Origin: JBBSDV01 sp038240335
Lineage (GTDB): Bacteria; Chloroflexota; Dehalococcoidia; DSTF01; JACRBR01
Reading direction: 5' to 3'
Assembly: GCA_038240335.1 (NCBI GenBank)
Contig: JBBSDV010000009.1
Span: forward strand, 1-35,491
Length of the DNA stretch: 35,491 bases
How positions within the stretch are numbered: position 1 is the stretch's first letter; every line of letters begins with the position of its first letter. A model generated the notes under the pieces. The model made no database searches. It was not told the DNA's origin and was given only the letters and a program-made list of their open reading frames with translations. Of the stretch, positions 14,738 through 22,239 are shown in pieces. The position numbers and the translations under genes are program-made.

Positions 14738-15315
14738 TCAGCACGCGCATCGGCGCTGCGCTTGCGCTCTTGCTGTCGGTCGTCGCCGTCGCGCTCGCAG
14801 TCGCCGCATTCATGGCGACGATCCGCGACGACGGCCCGACGATCGGCCGCTTCGTGCAAACCCGTCTTGCAAACGACTACAGGGGCGCTCCTGCACAATT
14901 CCCGATCGACGAGTTCTTCGCCGGTCTCGATAGCCAGGGCGTGATCCGGGCCTACTATTCGTACCCGCCGGGTTATTTCGGTCACGTCCGCGGCTGCAAG
15001 ATCGTCTGGGATCCAACCGCCGTCGTCGAGGGCATCGGCGGCCGTGCGGGACCGGGGCTGTACGTGGACCCTTGTGGCGGCGCACGCTTCGACCGCGACG
15101 GAGCGCTCGTCTTCGGTTCGGCCGATCGCGGCCTCGATTTCTTCGCCACGTCCGCTGCCGTGGACGGCGTTCTCGTCGATACTCGGAAGCTCTACTGCGG
15201 TGAGACGCTCTCGTCCGACGCAACGCCGGACGCAACGGAAGGCACTCCTACCGCGACTGCCGTCACACGGCAGCAGACGTGTGATCGCGTCTCGCCCAAT
15301 ACGAAGCGGCCGTAG
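14734..15315 (+). CDS. Membrane-anchored Rieske-like protein lacking cluster histidines
   Basis: 193 residues from TTG 14734, overlapping the preceding stop. Residues about 7-28 form one hydrophobic anchor. The segment GLYVDPCGGARFDRDGALVF, followed by GSADRGLDFF, strongly resembles the second half of a Rieske domain (consensus CPCHGSRFDxxGxxxxGPA), but the CxxH/CHG ligand is CGG. The first ligand box, normally CTHLGC, appears as RGCKIVWDP, again without His. With neither His it should not bind a Rieske cluster; the two Cys could form the structural disulfide seen in high-potential Rieske proteins. The C-terminus has a Thr/Ala-rich tail. Domain call is by eye; function unknown. Confidence 0.8.
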   Translation: MISTRIGAALALLLSVVAVALAVAAFMATIRDDGPTIGRFVQTRLANDYRGAPAQFPIDEFFAGLDSQGVIRAYYSYPPGYFGHVRGCKIVWDPTAVVEGIGGRAGPGLYVDPCGGARFDRDGALVFGSADRGLDFFATSAAVDGVLVDTRKLYCGETLSSDATPDATEGTPTATAVTRQQTCDRVSPNTKRP

Positions 15316-15316
15316 A

Positions 15317-16510
15317 TTAGGGCACTGCTGCCGTGGCGAGATCGCGTTGATGGCGGGCCACCTCATAGTCAGCCCAGCGATAGAGGAGGTGGCGGAGCGG
15401 CCCCAGCTTCTTCGGCAGGTCGGGATACGTGATCTCGCCGCGAATGATCTCGGTCAGGTAGCGCCAGAACGTGCCGTTGTACTTCAGCATCAGTACGGAG
15501 ACGCTCGGCAGTCGTTGAAATATCGCCATCAGCCGCCGCGAGGCGAGGATCTCGTCGTGCATCTCCATCTCGAGCGCGCGTTGATATCCCGCGAGATCGC
15601 GCACTTCGCCAGCGAGGTAGCGCCCGGCCTCGTCGGCTGCAAGACGCCCGCTGACGAACGCCGCCCAGATGCCTTCGCCTGACATTGGATCGACAAGCGC
15701 AGCAGCATCGCCGGCAAGCATGACCGGCCCGCGCACGATCGGTGCTCCGTCCTTCCGCAACGGCAGCTGGTAGCCCCGATGTCCGTACAGCTTCGATTCG
15801 TCGAGTCCGTAGTACGCGCAGAACGCGGAGAGGCGCCCGCGCAGCGTCGGTCCCACCGACTTCCAGCCACCGACCCCGACGTTGAGGTGATCGCCCTTCG
15901 GGAACACCCACGCGTAGCCGCCGGGGATGCCCCCGAGATCGAGGGCGATCAGCTGCTCCCACTCCGCGGCCGTAGTCGCGTCCGCAGGATAATTTGCCTC
16001 GAACGCGACCGCGTGCTCGGATGCCGGCGCGAGGCCGACCGTCTTCGCCGTTATTCCGTTGACCCCGTCCGCGCCGATCAGCAGCTGTGACTCATAGACG
16101 TCGCCGTTGGATCGCGCCCGCACGTTGCCGTCGTCGATCTCGATCGAGTCAATGGGGAGACCATCGCGGAAATCGGCACCGGATGCGGCAGCCTGATCGG
16201 CGAGATACTGATCGAGCTTCCGGCGCTGCGTCATCCGGGCGAGCAGACGGGCGCTCGTGCGATCGAAGCGCCGGCCCATCGCCGCACTGACGCGGACGCC
16301 GTAAATCTCGCGCTCCGTCACCGGCGAGAGGTCGAGGTCATTCGCCGCATCGGCGCGAAACGTCACACCACCCCCGCACGGCTTGTCGCGCGGAAACAGC
16401 GCCTTGTCGGCGAGCAAGACGCGGGCACCCGAGCGGGCGAGATGCCTCGCCGCGGTGCTGCCCGCAGGCCCCGCGCCGAGCACAATTGCATCGAAATTGG
16501 TGGTCGCCAT
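15317..16510 (-). CDS. FAD-dependent oxidoreductase, geranylgeranyl reductase family
   Basis: 397 residues from ATG 16510. The FAD-binding start is DAIVLGAGPAGSTAARHLA (GxGxxG 12-17), then FPRDKPCGGG, a motif of the geranylgeranyl reductase group, QLLIGADGVNG, and VMLAGDAAALVDPMSGEGI, which contacts the FAD ribityl chain. The C-terminal third suggests a membrane-associated substrate domain. The family saturates isoprenoid chains of quinones, chlorophyll or archaeal-type lipids, though some members act on other substrates. The gene is convergent with the Rieske-like gene, with one base between stops. TACAAT (16524-16519) ends eight bases before the ATG, again a near-leaderless arrangement. Confidence 0.93.
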   Translation of the reverse strand: MATTNFDAIVLGAGPAGSTAARHLARSGARVLLADKALFPRDKPCGGGVTFRADAANDLDLSPVTEREIYGVRVSAAMGRRFDRTSARLLARMTQRRKLDQYLADQAAASGADFRDGLPIDSIEIDDGNVRARSNGDVYESQLLIGADGVNGITAKTVGLAPASEHAVAFEANYPADATTAAEWEQLIALDLGGIPGGYAWVFPKGDHLNVGVGGWKSVGPTLRGRLSAFCAYYGLDESKLYGHRGYQLPLRKDGAPIVRGPVMLAGDAAALVDPMSGEGIWAAFVSGRLAADEAGRYLAGEVRDLAGYQRALEMEMHDEILASRRLMAIFQRLPSVSVLMLKYNGTFWRYLTEIIRGEITYPDLPKKLGPLRHLLYRWADYEVARHQRDLATAAVP

Positions 16511-16518
16511 CTGCCTGC

Positions 16519-16524
16519 ATTGTA
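16519..16524 (-). promoter_or_regulatory. -10 hexamer of the flavoprotein gene
   Basis: TACAAT on the minus strand, eight bases before ATG 16510; transcription would start at or next to the start codon. Confidence 0.45.
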
Positions 16525-16625
16525 CGTGGCGCGCCCGAGATGGGCTCCGGGGGCGCGGGACGATCGGGGCGATCGGGCGGGATCTGCGTCGCATCGATGC
16601 ATCAGGCGCATAAGCGAGATTCGAC

Positions 16626-16631
16626 TACACT
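16626..16631 (+). promoter_or_regulatory. -10 hexamer giving a leaderless mRNA
   Basis: TACACT with six bases to ATG 16638; no ribosome-binding site is possible between the expected start of transcription and the ATG. Confidence 0.45.
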
Positions 16632-16637
16632 CCGCGC

Positions 16638-17213
16638 ATGCAGGCTCGCATCCTAATCCGTCCGCTCGCGGCGGCCGACTTGGCGCCGCTCGCAGCGATG
16701 GATCTCGCGTATGACACGCGGCGTGTGCTGACGATCCAGCGTGCGGGCGGTGGTGCGGAGATTGACGTCTCGTTCCGCTGGCGGGACGTCGATTCCGCGC
16801 CGCGGCTGTACAACGAGTACAGCGAGCAGCGACTGCGCGATGCGGTGCCGCGTGTCGACGCGTTCTTCGTCGCCGAGATGGACGGTGCAGCCCGCGGCAT
16901 GCTGCTCATCGTCGTCCCGCCGTGGGCGGACGCGGCCGAGATCACCGATCTCGCCGTCGACAACGCAGCGCGACGATGCGGCGCCGGTCGGGCGCTCGTT
17001 GCTGCCGCGGTCGAGTTTGCCCTCGGTCGAGAACTCCGCTCGCTGTGGGTCGAGCCGCGCGCCGACAACGCCGCCGCGATCGAGTTCTACCTTAAGCTCG
17101 GCTTTCGGATCAGCGGCTACAACGACCGCTTGTACTCGAACGGTGACGAGCACGGGGGCGACACGACGGTGTACCTGCACCTCGATCTCGCCGCCTATCC
17201 GCAGATCGTGTGA
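16638..17213 (+). CDS. GNAT family N-acetyltransferase
   Basis: 191 residues. The N-terminal strand ILIRPLAAADLAPLAAMD, then ITDLAVDNAARRCGAGRALVAAAVEFA, which is the acetyl-CoA pyrophosphate loop (R/QxxGxG/A form RRCGAG), and WVEPRADNAAAIEFYLKLGF, the conserved C-terminal motif B, mark a GNAT acetyltransferase. A 50-residue insertion (about 30-80, with RAGGGAEIDVSFRWRDVDS) is less usual. The substrate is unknown. The gene ends just before lipB; a -10-like TACGAT begins at the base after its stop, suggesting lipB has its own promoter. Confidence 0.9.
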   Translation: MQARILIRPLAAADLAPLAAMDLAYDTRRVLTIQRAGGGAEIDVSFRWRDVDSAPRLYNEYSEQRLRDAVPRVDAFFVAEMDGAARGMLLIVVPPWADAAEITDLAVDNAARRCGAGRALVAAAVEFALGRELRSLWVEPRADNAAAIEFYLKLGFRISGYNDRLYSNGDEHGGDTTVYLHLDLAAYPQIV

Positions 17214-17219
17214 TACGAT
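17214..17219 (+). promoter_or_regulatory. -10-like hexamer before the lipB leader ORF
   Basis: TACGAT starts one base past the GNAT stop and ends seven bases before ATG 17227, matching the spacing of the other leaderless-type promoters in this window. Confidence 0.35.
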
Positions 17220-17226
17220 CGCGGCG

Positions 17227-17256
17227 ATGTCCGCGCAGCGTTCGTTGGAGCCGTGA
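17227..17256 (+). CDS. Nine-codon leader ORF coupled to lipB
   Basis: An ATG-started nine-codon ORF (MSAQRSLEP, then TGA). Its stop shares a base with the lipB ATG (TGATG), and its Ser-Leu-Glu codons contain the TTGGAG that would serve lipB. The ATG lies seven bases after a -10-like hexamer, so the mRNA could begin at this ORF. It may simply deliver ribosomes to lipB. Very short; could be chance. Confidence 0.35.
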   Translation: MSAQRSLEP

Positions 17257-17927
17257 TGGCAGCGCTCACCGTCCTCCGCCCGGGGATCACTCCGTACGAT
17301 GCGGCATTGCAAGTCCAGCAGCGCATCGCTGCCGAGGTGCGAGCCGGGGCTGAAGCGACGCTGATCCTCCTCGAGCATCCGCCTACGTACACGCTCGGCA
17401 AACACGGCAACATCGCGCATCTGCTTTCGAGCGAGTCAGATCTTCTGGTGCGCGGCGCGGCGGTGCATCGCACCGATCGCGGCGGCGACGCGACGTACCA
17501 CGGCCCGGGGCAGATCGTCGCCTATCCGATCCTGAACCTGCGTGCGCTCGGGCTTGGCGCGGCGGCATACGTGCGGTCGCTCGAGTCGCTGCTGATCGAT
17601 GTCCTCGCGCGCTTCGGCATCGCCGCGACGCGATCACTGCGTGGCCACGGAGTCTGGGTCGGCGACGCCAAGATCGCGGCGATCGGCGTCCGCATCGCCG
17701 GCGCCGTCTCGACGCACGGCTTGGCGCTCAACGTCAACACCGACCTCGATCGCTTCCGGCACATCGTGCCATGCGGCATCGCCGGCGGGGCGGTCACCTC
17801 TATGCAGCGGCTCACTGGTTCGTCGTTCGAGATGCGGCTGGTCGAAGACGAGATCATCGCGGTGTTCTCCAGGGAGTTTCGCTTCGAGCGCGTGCCGGTT
17901 ATAGCGGAGCCGGTGCATGGTCGCTGA
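17256..17927 (+). CDS. lipB: Octanoyl-[acyl-carrier protein]:protein N-octanoyltransferase LipB
   Basis: 223 residues. It transfers octanoate from acyl carrier protein to lipoyl-domain lysines, the first step of lipoate synthesis. Motifs: HPPTYTLGKHG, the family signature RGGDATYHGPGQIVAYPIL (about 75-93), the catalytic Lys139 in GDAKIAAIGVRI and Cys173 in VPCGIAGG. ATG 17256 is chosen because GGAG lies five bases upstream and homology begins near it; GTG 17253 is also possible. It overlaps lipA by 11 bases, so the enzymes acting in sequence are co-translated. Confidence 0.97.
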   Translation: MAALTVLRPGITPYDAALQVQQRIAAEVRAGAEATLILLEHPPTYTLGKHGNIAHLLSSESDLLVRGAAVHRTDRGGDATYHGPGQIVAYPILNLRALGLGAAAYVRSLESLLIDVLARFGIAATRSLRGHGVWVGDAKIAAIGVRIAGAVSTHGLALNVNTDLDRFRHIVPCGIAGGAVTSMQRLTGSSFEMRLVEDEIIAVFSREFRFERVPVIAEPVHGR

Positions 17928-18840
17928 AACAAGCACCTCCCGCCGCGAAGGTAAGCCCGACTGGCTGAAAGTCCGCTTTCCCGCGGGCGAGCGGTACCAG
18001 CAACTGAAATCGCTGATGCGCGAACAGGGCTTGCATACGATCTGCGAGGACGCACGTTGCCCGAACATCGGCGAGTGTTGGAACGCCGGAACCGCCACGT
18101 TCATGATTCTCGGCGACGTCTGCACGCGCTCGTGCGGCTTCTGCGCAGTCGCGACGGGCCGGCCACACGGCCTCGACCTGCTCGAGCCGTACCGCCTCGC
18201 CCGCACGGTGGCCACATTGGGCCTCGACTACGTCGTGATCACGTCGGTGAACCGCGACGACCTCGAAAGCGGCGGTGCGGAGGTGTTCGCGTCGTGCCTC
18301 AGGGCGATCCGCCGCAACGATCCCGCCGTGCGAGTGGAGGTGCTGATTCCCGACTTCAAGGGCAACTGGGACGCGCTCGCCATTGTCGTCGACGCGCGGC
18401 CGTTCGTCCTCAATCACAACATCGAGACCGTCCCGCGGCTGTACCGCGAGGTACGTCCGCAAGCGACCTACGCGCGTTCGCTTGAGCTCATCCGCCGCGC
18501 CAAGTCGCTGGCTTCAGACATGCTGACGAAGTCCGGCTTCATGGTCGGTCTCGGCGAGACGCAAGACGAATTGTTTCAGACGATGCGCGATCTGCGGGCG
18601 CACGACTGCGACATCGTCACCATCGGCCAGTACCTGCAGCCCACAAAGCAGCATCTTCCCGTCGCCCGCTTCTACGACCCAGGCGAGTACCAGGCATTCC
18701 GCGACTTCGGTCGCGAACTCGGCTTCCTGCACGTCGAGGCCGGACCCCTCGTACGATCGTCGTATCACGCCGAGACGCAGTCCATTCCGTCGCCCAGTGA
18801 CGTCGTGATGATCCCGCTCGAGCAGGTGCATCGTGGCTGA
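17917..18840 (+). CDS. lipA: Lipoyl synthase LipA (radical SAM)
   Basis: 307 residues. It inserts two sulfurs into octanoyl groups attached to E2 or GcvH subunits. The auxiliary cluster ligands are CEDARCPNIGEC (Cys43, 48, 54) and the radical-SAM cluster is CTRSCGFC (Cys69, 73, 76). The C-terminal RSSYHAE (Ser281/282 region) supplies the Ser ligand of the sacrificial cluster. TKSGFMVGLGET and QYLQPTKQHLPVARFY are also conserved. The set is complete, so activity is expected. It overlaps lipB at its start and lpd at its end (eight bases), giving a tightly coupled lipB-lipA-lpd operon. Confidence 0.98.
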   Translation: MVAETSTSRREGKPDWLKVRFPAGERYQQLKSLMREQGLHTICEDARCPNIGECWNAGTATFMILGDVCTRSCGFCAVATGRPHGLDLLEPYRLARTVATLGLDYVVITSVNRDDLESGGAEVFASCLRAIRRNDPAVRVEVLIPDFKGNWDALAIVVDARPFVLNHNIETVPRLYREVRPQATYARSLELIRRAKSLASDMLTKSGFMVGLGETQDELFQTMRDLRAHDCDIVTIGQYLQPTKQHLPVARFYDPGEYQAFRDFGRELGFLHVEAGPLVRSSYHAETQSIPSPSDVVMIPLEQVHRG

Positions 18841-20224
18841 GTATGACATGGCTATCATCGGCGGCGGGCCCGGCGGGTACGTCGCAGCAATTCGCGCAGC
18901 GCAGCTCGGTCGGAGCGTCGTGCTGATCGAGCGCGAGCGCGTCGGCGGACTCTGCCTGAACTGGGGCTGCATCCCCAGCAAGTCCTTGCTGTGGAACGCC
19001 GAGGTCGTCAACCTCGTCCGCGACGCGGCGACGTACGGCATCTCGTTCGACAACCTCCAGATCAGCATGGCGGCCGCGATCGACCGTAGCCGCAAGATCG
19101 TCGACCAGATGGTGAAGGGCGTCGAGTTCCTCCTCGACAAGAATGGCGTCCGGACGATCATCGGCGAAGCATCGTTCGTGACGCGGAACCGGCTCGCGGT
19201 GCGCGACCTCGACGAGCAGATCGATGCGAAGTACATCATCATCGCGACGGGAGCGCGGCCGCGCGCGCTGCCCGGATTGGCGACCGACGGCGTCACGATA
19301 CTCAACAGCCGCGACGCCCTCGCCTTGCGCGAGCAGCCGGACAGCGTCGCGATCATCGGTGGCGGGCCGATCGGTGTCGAGTTCGCGACGTTCTGGCGCG
19401 CATACGGCGTCGACGTCACGATTGTCGAAGCGCTCGATCATCTGCTGCCGCTCGAGGACGAAGAGACGAGTATCCAGCTCGAGCGTGCATACAAAAAGCG
19501 CGGCATCAAGTTCATCACCGGCGCGGAGGTGCATCGCGCCGCCGCGGCCGAAGGGCGAGCGACGGTGACACTTACGTCGAAGGGCAAGCAGCAGGAGATT
19601 GACGCCGACAAGGTGCTCGTCGGCATCGGCTTCGAAGCGAACGTCGAGGCGCTCGGCCTCGATGCGATCGGCGTCCAGGTCGAGCGCGGCTACGTGACAA
19701 CCGACCCGCACCTGATGACGACGGTCGACGGCGTTTACGCGATCGGCGACGTCACCGGCATCATGAACCTCGCGCACGTCGCGTCGGCGATGGGCGTGAT
19801 GCTCGTTGAGCGGCTCTCCGGCGAGGAGTCGCGCGAGCTTAACTACCAGCGCATCCCGCGCGCCACGTACTGCCAGCCGGAAGTTGCTAGCATCGGCCTC
19901 AGCGAGGCGCAGGCGCGCGCCGCCGGTCATGTCGTGAAGATCGGCACGTTCCCGATCCGCGCCAATGGTCGCGCGAAAGCGATCGACTCCACGGACGGGC
20001 TGATCAAGATCGTCGCCGACGCCGCGTCAGGCGAGACGCTCGGCATCCATATGGTAGGTCCGATGGTGACGGAGCTGCTCGGCGAGGCCTCGCTCGGCAT
20101 GACGCTCGAGGCGACGCCGCGCGAGCTCGGCTGGACAATCGCCGCGCACCCGACGATCGCCGAGGCGGTCAAGGAAGCCGCCCTCGCGGTCGACGGCAAA
20201 GCGATCCACGTCCTACGCGACTAA
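18833..20224 (+). CDS. lpdA: Dihydrolipoyl dehydrogenase (E3)
   Basis: 463 residues from GTG 18833. Domains in order: FAD binding (AIIGGGPGGYVAAIRAAQLG), the redox disulfide VGGLCLNWGCIPSK (Cys41, Cys46), NAD binding (AIIGGGPIGVEFATFWRAYG), a second FAD contact (GVYAIGDVTGIMNLAH) and a dimerisation domain with the His439-Glu444 pair (AAHPTIAEAVKEA). It reoxidises the dihydrolipoyl arm of pyruvate, 2-oxoglutarate, branched-chain or glycine complexes. No E1 or E2 gene is in the window, so the complex it serves is open. It sits directly after lipA with an eight-base overlap. Confidence 0.97.
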   Translation: MAEYDMAIIGGGPGGYVAAIRAAQLGRSVVLIERERVGGLCLNWGCIPSKSLLWNAEVVNLVRDAATYGISFDNLQISMAAAIDRSRKIVDQMVKGVEFLLDKNGVRTIIGEASFVTRNRLAVRDLDEQIDAKYIIIATGARPRALPGLATDGVTILNSRDALALREQPDSVAIIGGGPIGVEFATFWRAYGVDVTIVEALDHLLPLEDEETSIQLERAYKKRGIKFITGAEVHRAAAAEGRATVTLTSKGKQQEIDADKVLVGIGFEANVEALGLDAIGVQVERGYVTTDPHLMTTVDGVYAIGDVTGIMNLAHVASAMGVMLVERLSGEESRELNYQRIPRATYCQPEVASIGLSEAQARAAGHVVKIGTFPIRANGRAKAIDSTDGLIKIVADAASGETLGIHMVGPMVTELLGEASLGMTLEATPRELGWTIAAHPTIAEAVKEAALAVDGKAIHVLRD

Positions 20225-20228
20225 GAAC

Positions 20229-20591
20229 CTACATCTGCACGAGACCGATCTGGTTTCCTTCCGGATCGGCGATGCGCGCGATCGTCGGCCCGCCCGGGAC
20301 ATCGAAGGGCCGCGCCAGCACCTTGCCACCGAGCTCCTCCGCCCGCGCCATCGACGCCCGGATATCGGCGACCTGGATCAGCAGCGTCACGCCGGGCTGG
20401 TCCGCCGACGGCATAATGACGCCGCCGAGCCCCGTCTCCGGCGCCCCGACGCCCGCACCGACAAACGAGATGCCGGGGATCCGCTTGTCGTCGATCTCCC
20501 ACTCAAACATCGTCTCATAGAAGGCGCGCATCGCCGCCGCGTCGCGCGCCCGAATCTCCCACGCCACCACCGGTCGTGCCCACGTCGCCAT
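20229..20591 (-). CDS. VOC (glyoxalase-fold) family protein
   Basis: 120 residues, a single vicinal-oxygen-chelate unit: WEIRARDAAAMRAFYETMFEWEI, a central GLGGVIMP strand, LLIQVADIRASMARAEELGGKVLARPF, then TIARIADPEGNQIGLVQ. Members include dioxygenases, glyoxalase I and antibiotic-binding proteins; the substrate is unknown, and the first metal-binding residue is not clearly conserved. GAGGAG precedes the ATG, and TACACT (20628-20623) is a possible -10. It is convergent with lpd, with only four bases between stops. Confidence 0.92.
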   Translation of the reverse strand: MATWARPVVAWEIRARDAAAMRAFYETMFEWEIDDKRIPGISFVGAGVGAPETGLGGVIMPSADQPGVTLLIQVADIRASMARAEELGGKVLARPFDVPGGPTIARIADPEGNQIGLVQM

Positions 20592-20898
20592 GCCGCGCTC
20601 CTCTCGCTCTCGTGTTCGCGGTAGTGTAACGGCCGCCCCGCATCACCCGCTGTGGCTCCGTATTCCCCGGCCCCGGGATGCTTGACTTCACGGCGGCGCT
20701 CCAGCCCGAGACGTAAGAGCGGGAACAGGACTCCAATACAGGAGAGGCGCCAGGCGAAATACCCAGAATGTGCGGCCAAGTTGGCTTCGATCCCATCGCG
20801 TCGTTCTCGGAACGGTTCAGGACGGTCGAGGCCGTAAGTGAACTGTCGAGGGCCAAGCGCTTGCGCGTGCGGGGTCGTAACACCTAGTATCTCTATGT
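20592..20898. other. Intergenic stretch between VOC and PadR genes
   Basis: About 300 bases between divergent genes. The left end holds a possible -10 for the VOC gene and the right end the PadR promoter. The middle shows no credible coding frame, tRNA or terminator. Confidence 0.5.
20861..20890 (+). promoter_or_regulatory. Promoter of the PadR gene, near-leaderless
   Basis: TTGCGC (20861-20866) and TAGTAT (20885-20890) are 18 bases apart. The ATG at 20899 lies eight bases after the -10, so almost no leader is expected. PadR proteins often repress their own promoter, but no clear dyad was identified. Confidence 0.5.
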
Positions 20899-21231
20899 AT
20901 GAAACGCGAGATGCTCAAGGGCCACCTCGACACCATGCTCCTCGCCGTGATAGCGCGCGGCCCCGTACACGGCTACGCCATCATCGAAGCGCTCACGCGC
21001 ACGAGCGATGGCGCGTTCGCCTTACCCGAAGGCACCGTTTATCCGGCTCTGCACCGCCTAGAACGTTCCGGTCTGCTCGCCAGCCGCTGGACGGATGGTT
21101 CCGGCCGCCGGCGCCGTACCTACGAGTTGACGCGCAAGGGAAACACCGCCCTGACTCTCGGAGAGCGCCAGTGGACGACGTTCGCCCGAGCCGTCACGAG
21201 AGTCTTGGAGGAGCCCATATGGGCGACGTGA
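20899..21231 (+). CDS. PadR family transcriptional regulator
   Basis: 110 residues, the short PadR form. The winged-helix signature is MLKGHLDTMLLAVIARGPVHGYAI, ALPEGTVYPALHRLERSGLLASRW and RRRTYELTRKG. The C-terminal helix that dimerises is brief. It overlaps the next gene by 13 bases, so they are co-translated. PadR regulators commonly control a neighbouring membrane protein with a HAAS-type domain, which is what follows here. Confidence 0.95.
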   Translation: MKREMLKGHLDTMLLAVIARGPVHGYAIIEALTRTSDGAFALPEGTVYPALHRLERSGLLASRWTDGSGRRRRTYELTRKGNTALTLGERQWTTFARAVTRVLEEPIWAT

Positions 21232-21992
21232 TCAACCGATATCTTGCCGATCTCGACGCATTGCTCGATGTTTCGGGGCGCGAGCGGGAGCGCATCGTTG
21301 CGGAAACCGAGGATCACCTTCGGGAATCGGCACGCGTACTCGCATCACACGGCGCCGCGGCAGCCGACGCCAACGTCCTTGCCTGCGATCGGTTTGGCGA
21401 TGTGCGCGCCATCGCCGCGAGCTTCAACCAGGCGTCGTTCGAAGCCTCGCTCAAAGGTGTCTGGTGGCAGATCGTCCAGTTCAGCGGCGTCGGGCTCGTG
21501 ACAATCGGCGTGTCCGGCCTTGTCGGTTGGGTTGCCGCGGCATTCGCAGGCAAGGATTTCGTTGCTGGCAACCCGACGGGCACCGTGATCTCCGCATCGC
21601 GGTGCCGCGACTACCTCGGGTTTCATCCTGAGTCGGCGGATTGCTATCGAGCGGCGGTGGCGCATCACTTCGACGAGTTCGTCGGCTACCATCTCGACGC
21701 ACTCGCGCTAGGTGTCATTGTGCTCGCGGGCTGGTCGCTCGTGCGCTGGCGCTCGCACGGAAGCGCTTCGATCTCGCCGCGGGCACGAAGGCTTACGAAC
21801 ATTGGTGCGGCCGTCGCATTTGCATTTGCGGCGGTCGTGATGTTGCCGCTTGCCTGGGACGACCTGCGCGACGGGACCGCGACTGGTGGCGGATCCTGGC
21901 TTGTCAGCGGATGCGCGGCGCTAGTCGCGTGCTTCGCGTATGTGGCCGTTTTGGCGCGCCAGGGTCGATCTCGGCGTGCGATCCCGGATTAG
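21219..21992 (+). CDS. Membrane protein with N-terminal HAAS-type domain, PadR partner
   Basis: 257 residues from ATG 21219. Residues 1-65 are helical (INRYLADLDALLDVSGRERE, ETEDHLRES, FGDVRAIAASF), matching the HAAS/permease-prefix domain that accompanies PadR regulators. It is followed by hydrophobic segments at about 90-112, 155-172, 190-210 and 225-245, so about four membrane spans. The arrangement suggests a small regulated membrane protein in an envelope-stress or transport context; no ABC transporter gene adjoins. The frame stays open far upstream, but that part overlaps the PadR gene and is not protein-like. Function unknown. Confidence 0.85.
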   Translation: MGDVINRYLADLDALLDVSGRERERIVAETEDHLRESARVLASHGAAAADANVLACDRFGDVRAIAASFNQASFEASLKGVWWQIVQFSGVGLVTIGVSGLVGWVAAAFAGKDFVAGNPTGTVISASRCRDYLGFHPESADCYRAAVAHHFDEFVGYHLDALALGVIVLAGWSLVRWRSHGSASISPRARRLTNIGAAVAFAFAAVVMLPLAWDDLRDGTATGGGSWLVSGCAALVACFAYVAVLARQGRSRRAIPD

Positions 21993-22073
21993 TGATCGTG
22001 GGTCCCGTTCGATGATCAGTCATTGCAGCTGTCGGGATAACGACTCGCTGCCCCGTCTACAGCCGCCCCCGGC

Positions 22074-22103
22074 TTGTAACCGCGCGCTCAGATTCCGTAT
22101 ACT
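22074..22103 (+). promoter_or_regulatory. Promoter of the nusA operon
   Basis: TTGTAA (22074-22079), an 18-base spacer and TATACT (22098-22103) form a good sigma-70-type promoter. Transcription would start near 22110, about 130 bases before nusA, so the hairpin at 22132 lies in the leader. Confidence 0.7.
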
Positions 22104-22131
22104 GAGGCGAACTCTGGAGATTACTTTCAGG

Positions 22132-22154
22132 AGTGGGCTTGGGCCCACTTTTTT
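22132..22154 (+). terminator. Leader terminator hairpin of the nusA operon
   Basis: AGTGGGC (22132-22138), loop TTGG, GCCCACT (22143-22149) and a run of six T form a compact intrinsic terminator only about 22 bases into the predicted transcript. A similar hairpin lies in the rimP leader of many bacteria and is thought to allow feedback control by NusA. Here the next gene is nusA itself. Confidence 0.8.
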
Positions 22155-22239
22155 GTTCGTTCGGGCGTTCGTGCGATCGTGGTCCTAAGGCTCACATTGC
22201 GCGGCATGAAGGCACGACCAGCGAGCCGATGAGGTTGGG

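Noticed and set aside
18617..19930. 437-codon frame opposite lpdA
   Set aside because: It lies antisense to lpdA (with a little of lipA), and the sense proteins have all expected motifs. The antisense translation resembles no protein.
20838..21218. Upstream extension of the HAAS-type membrane protein
   Set aside because: It overlaps the PadR gene in another frame. The ATG at 21219 begins exactly at the conserved domain.
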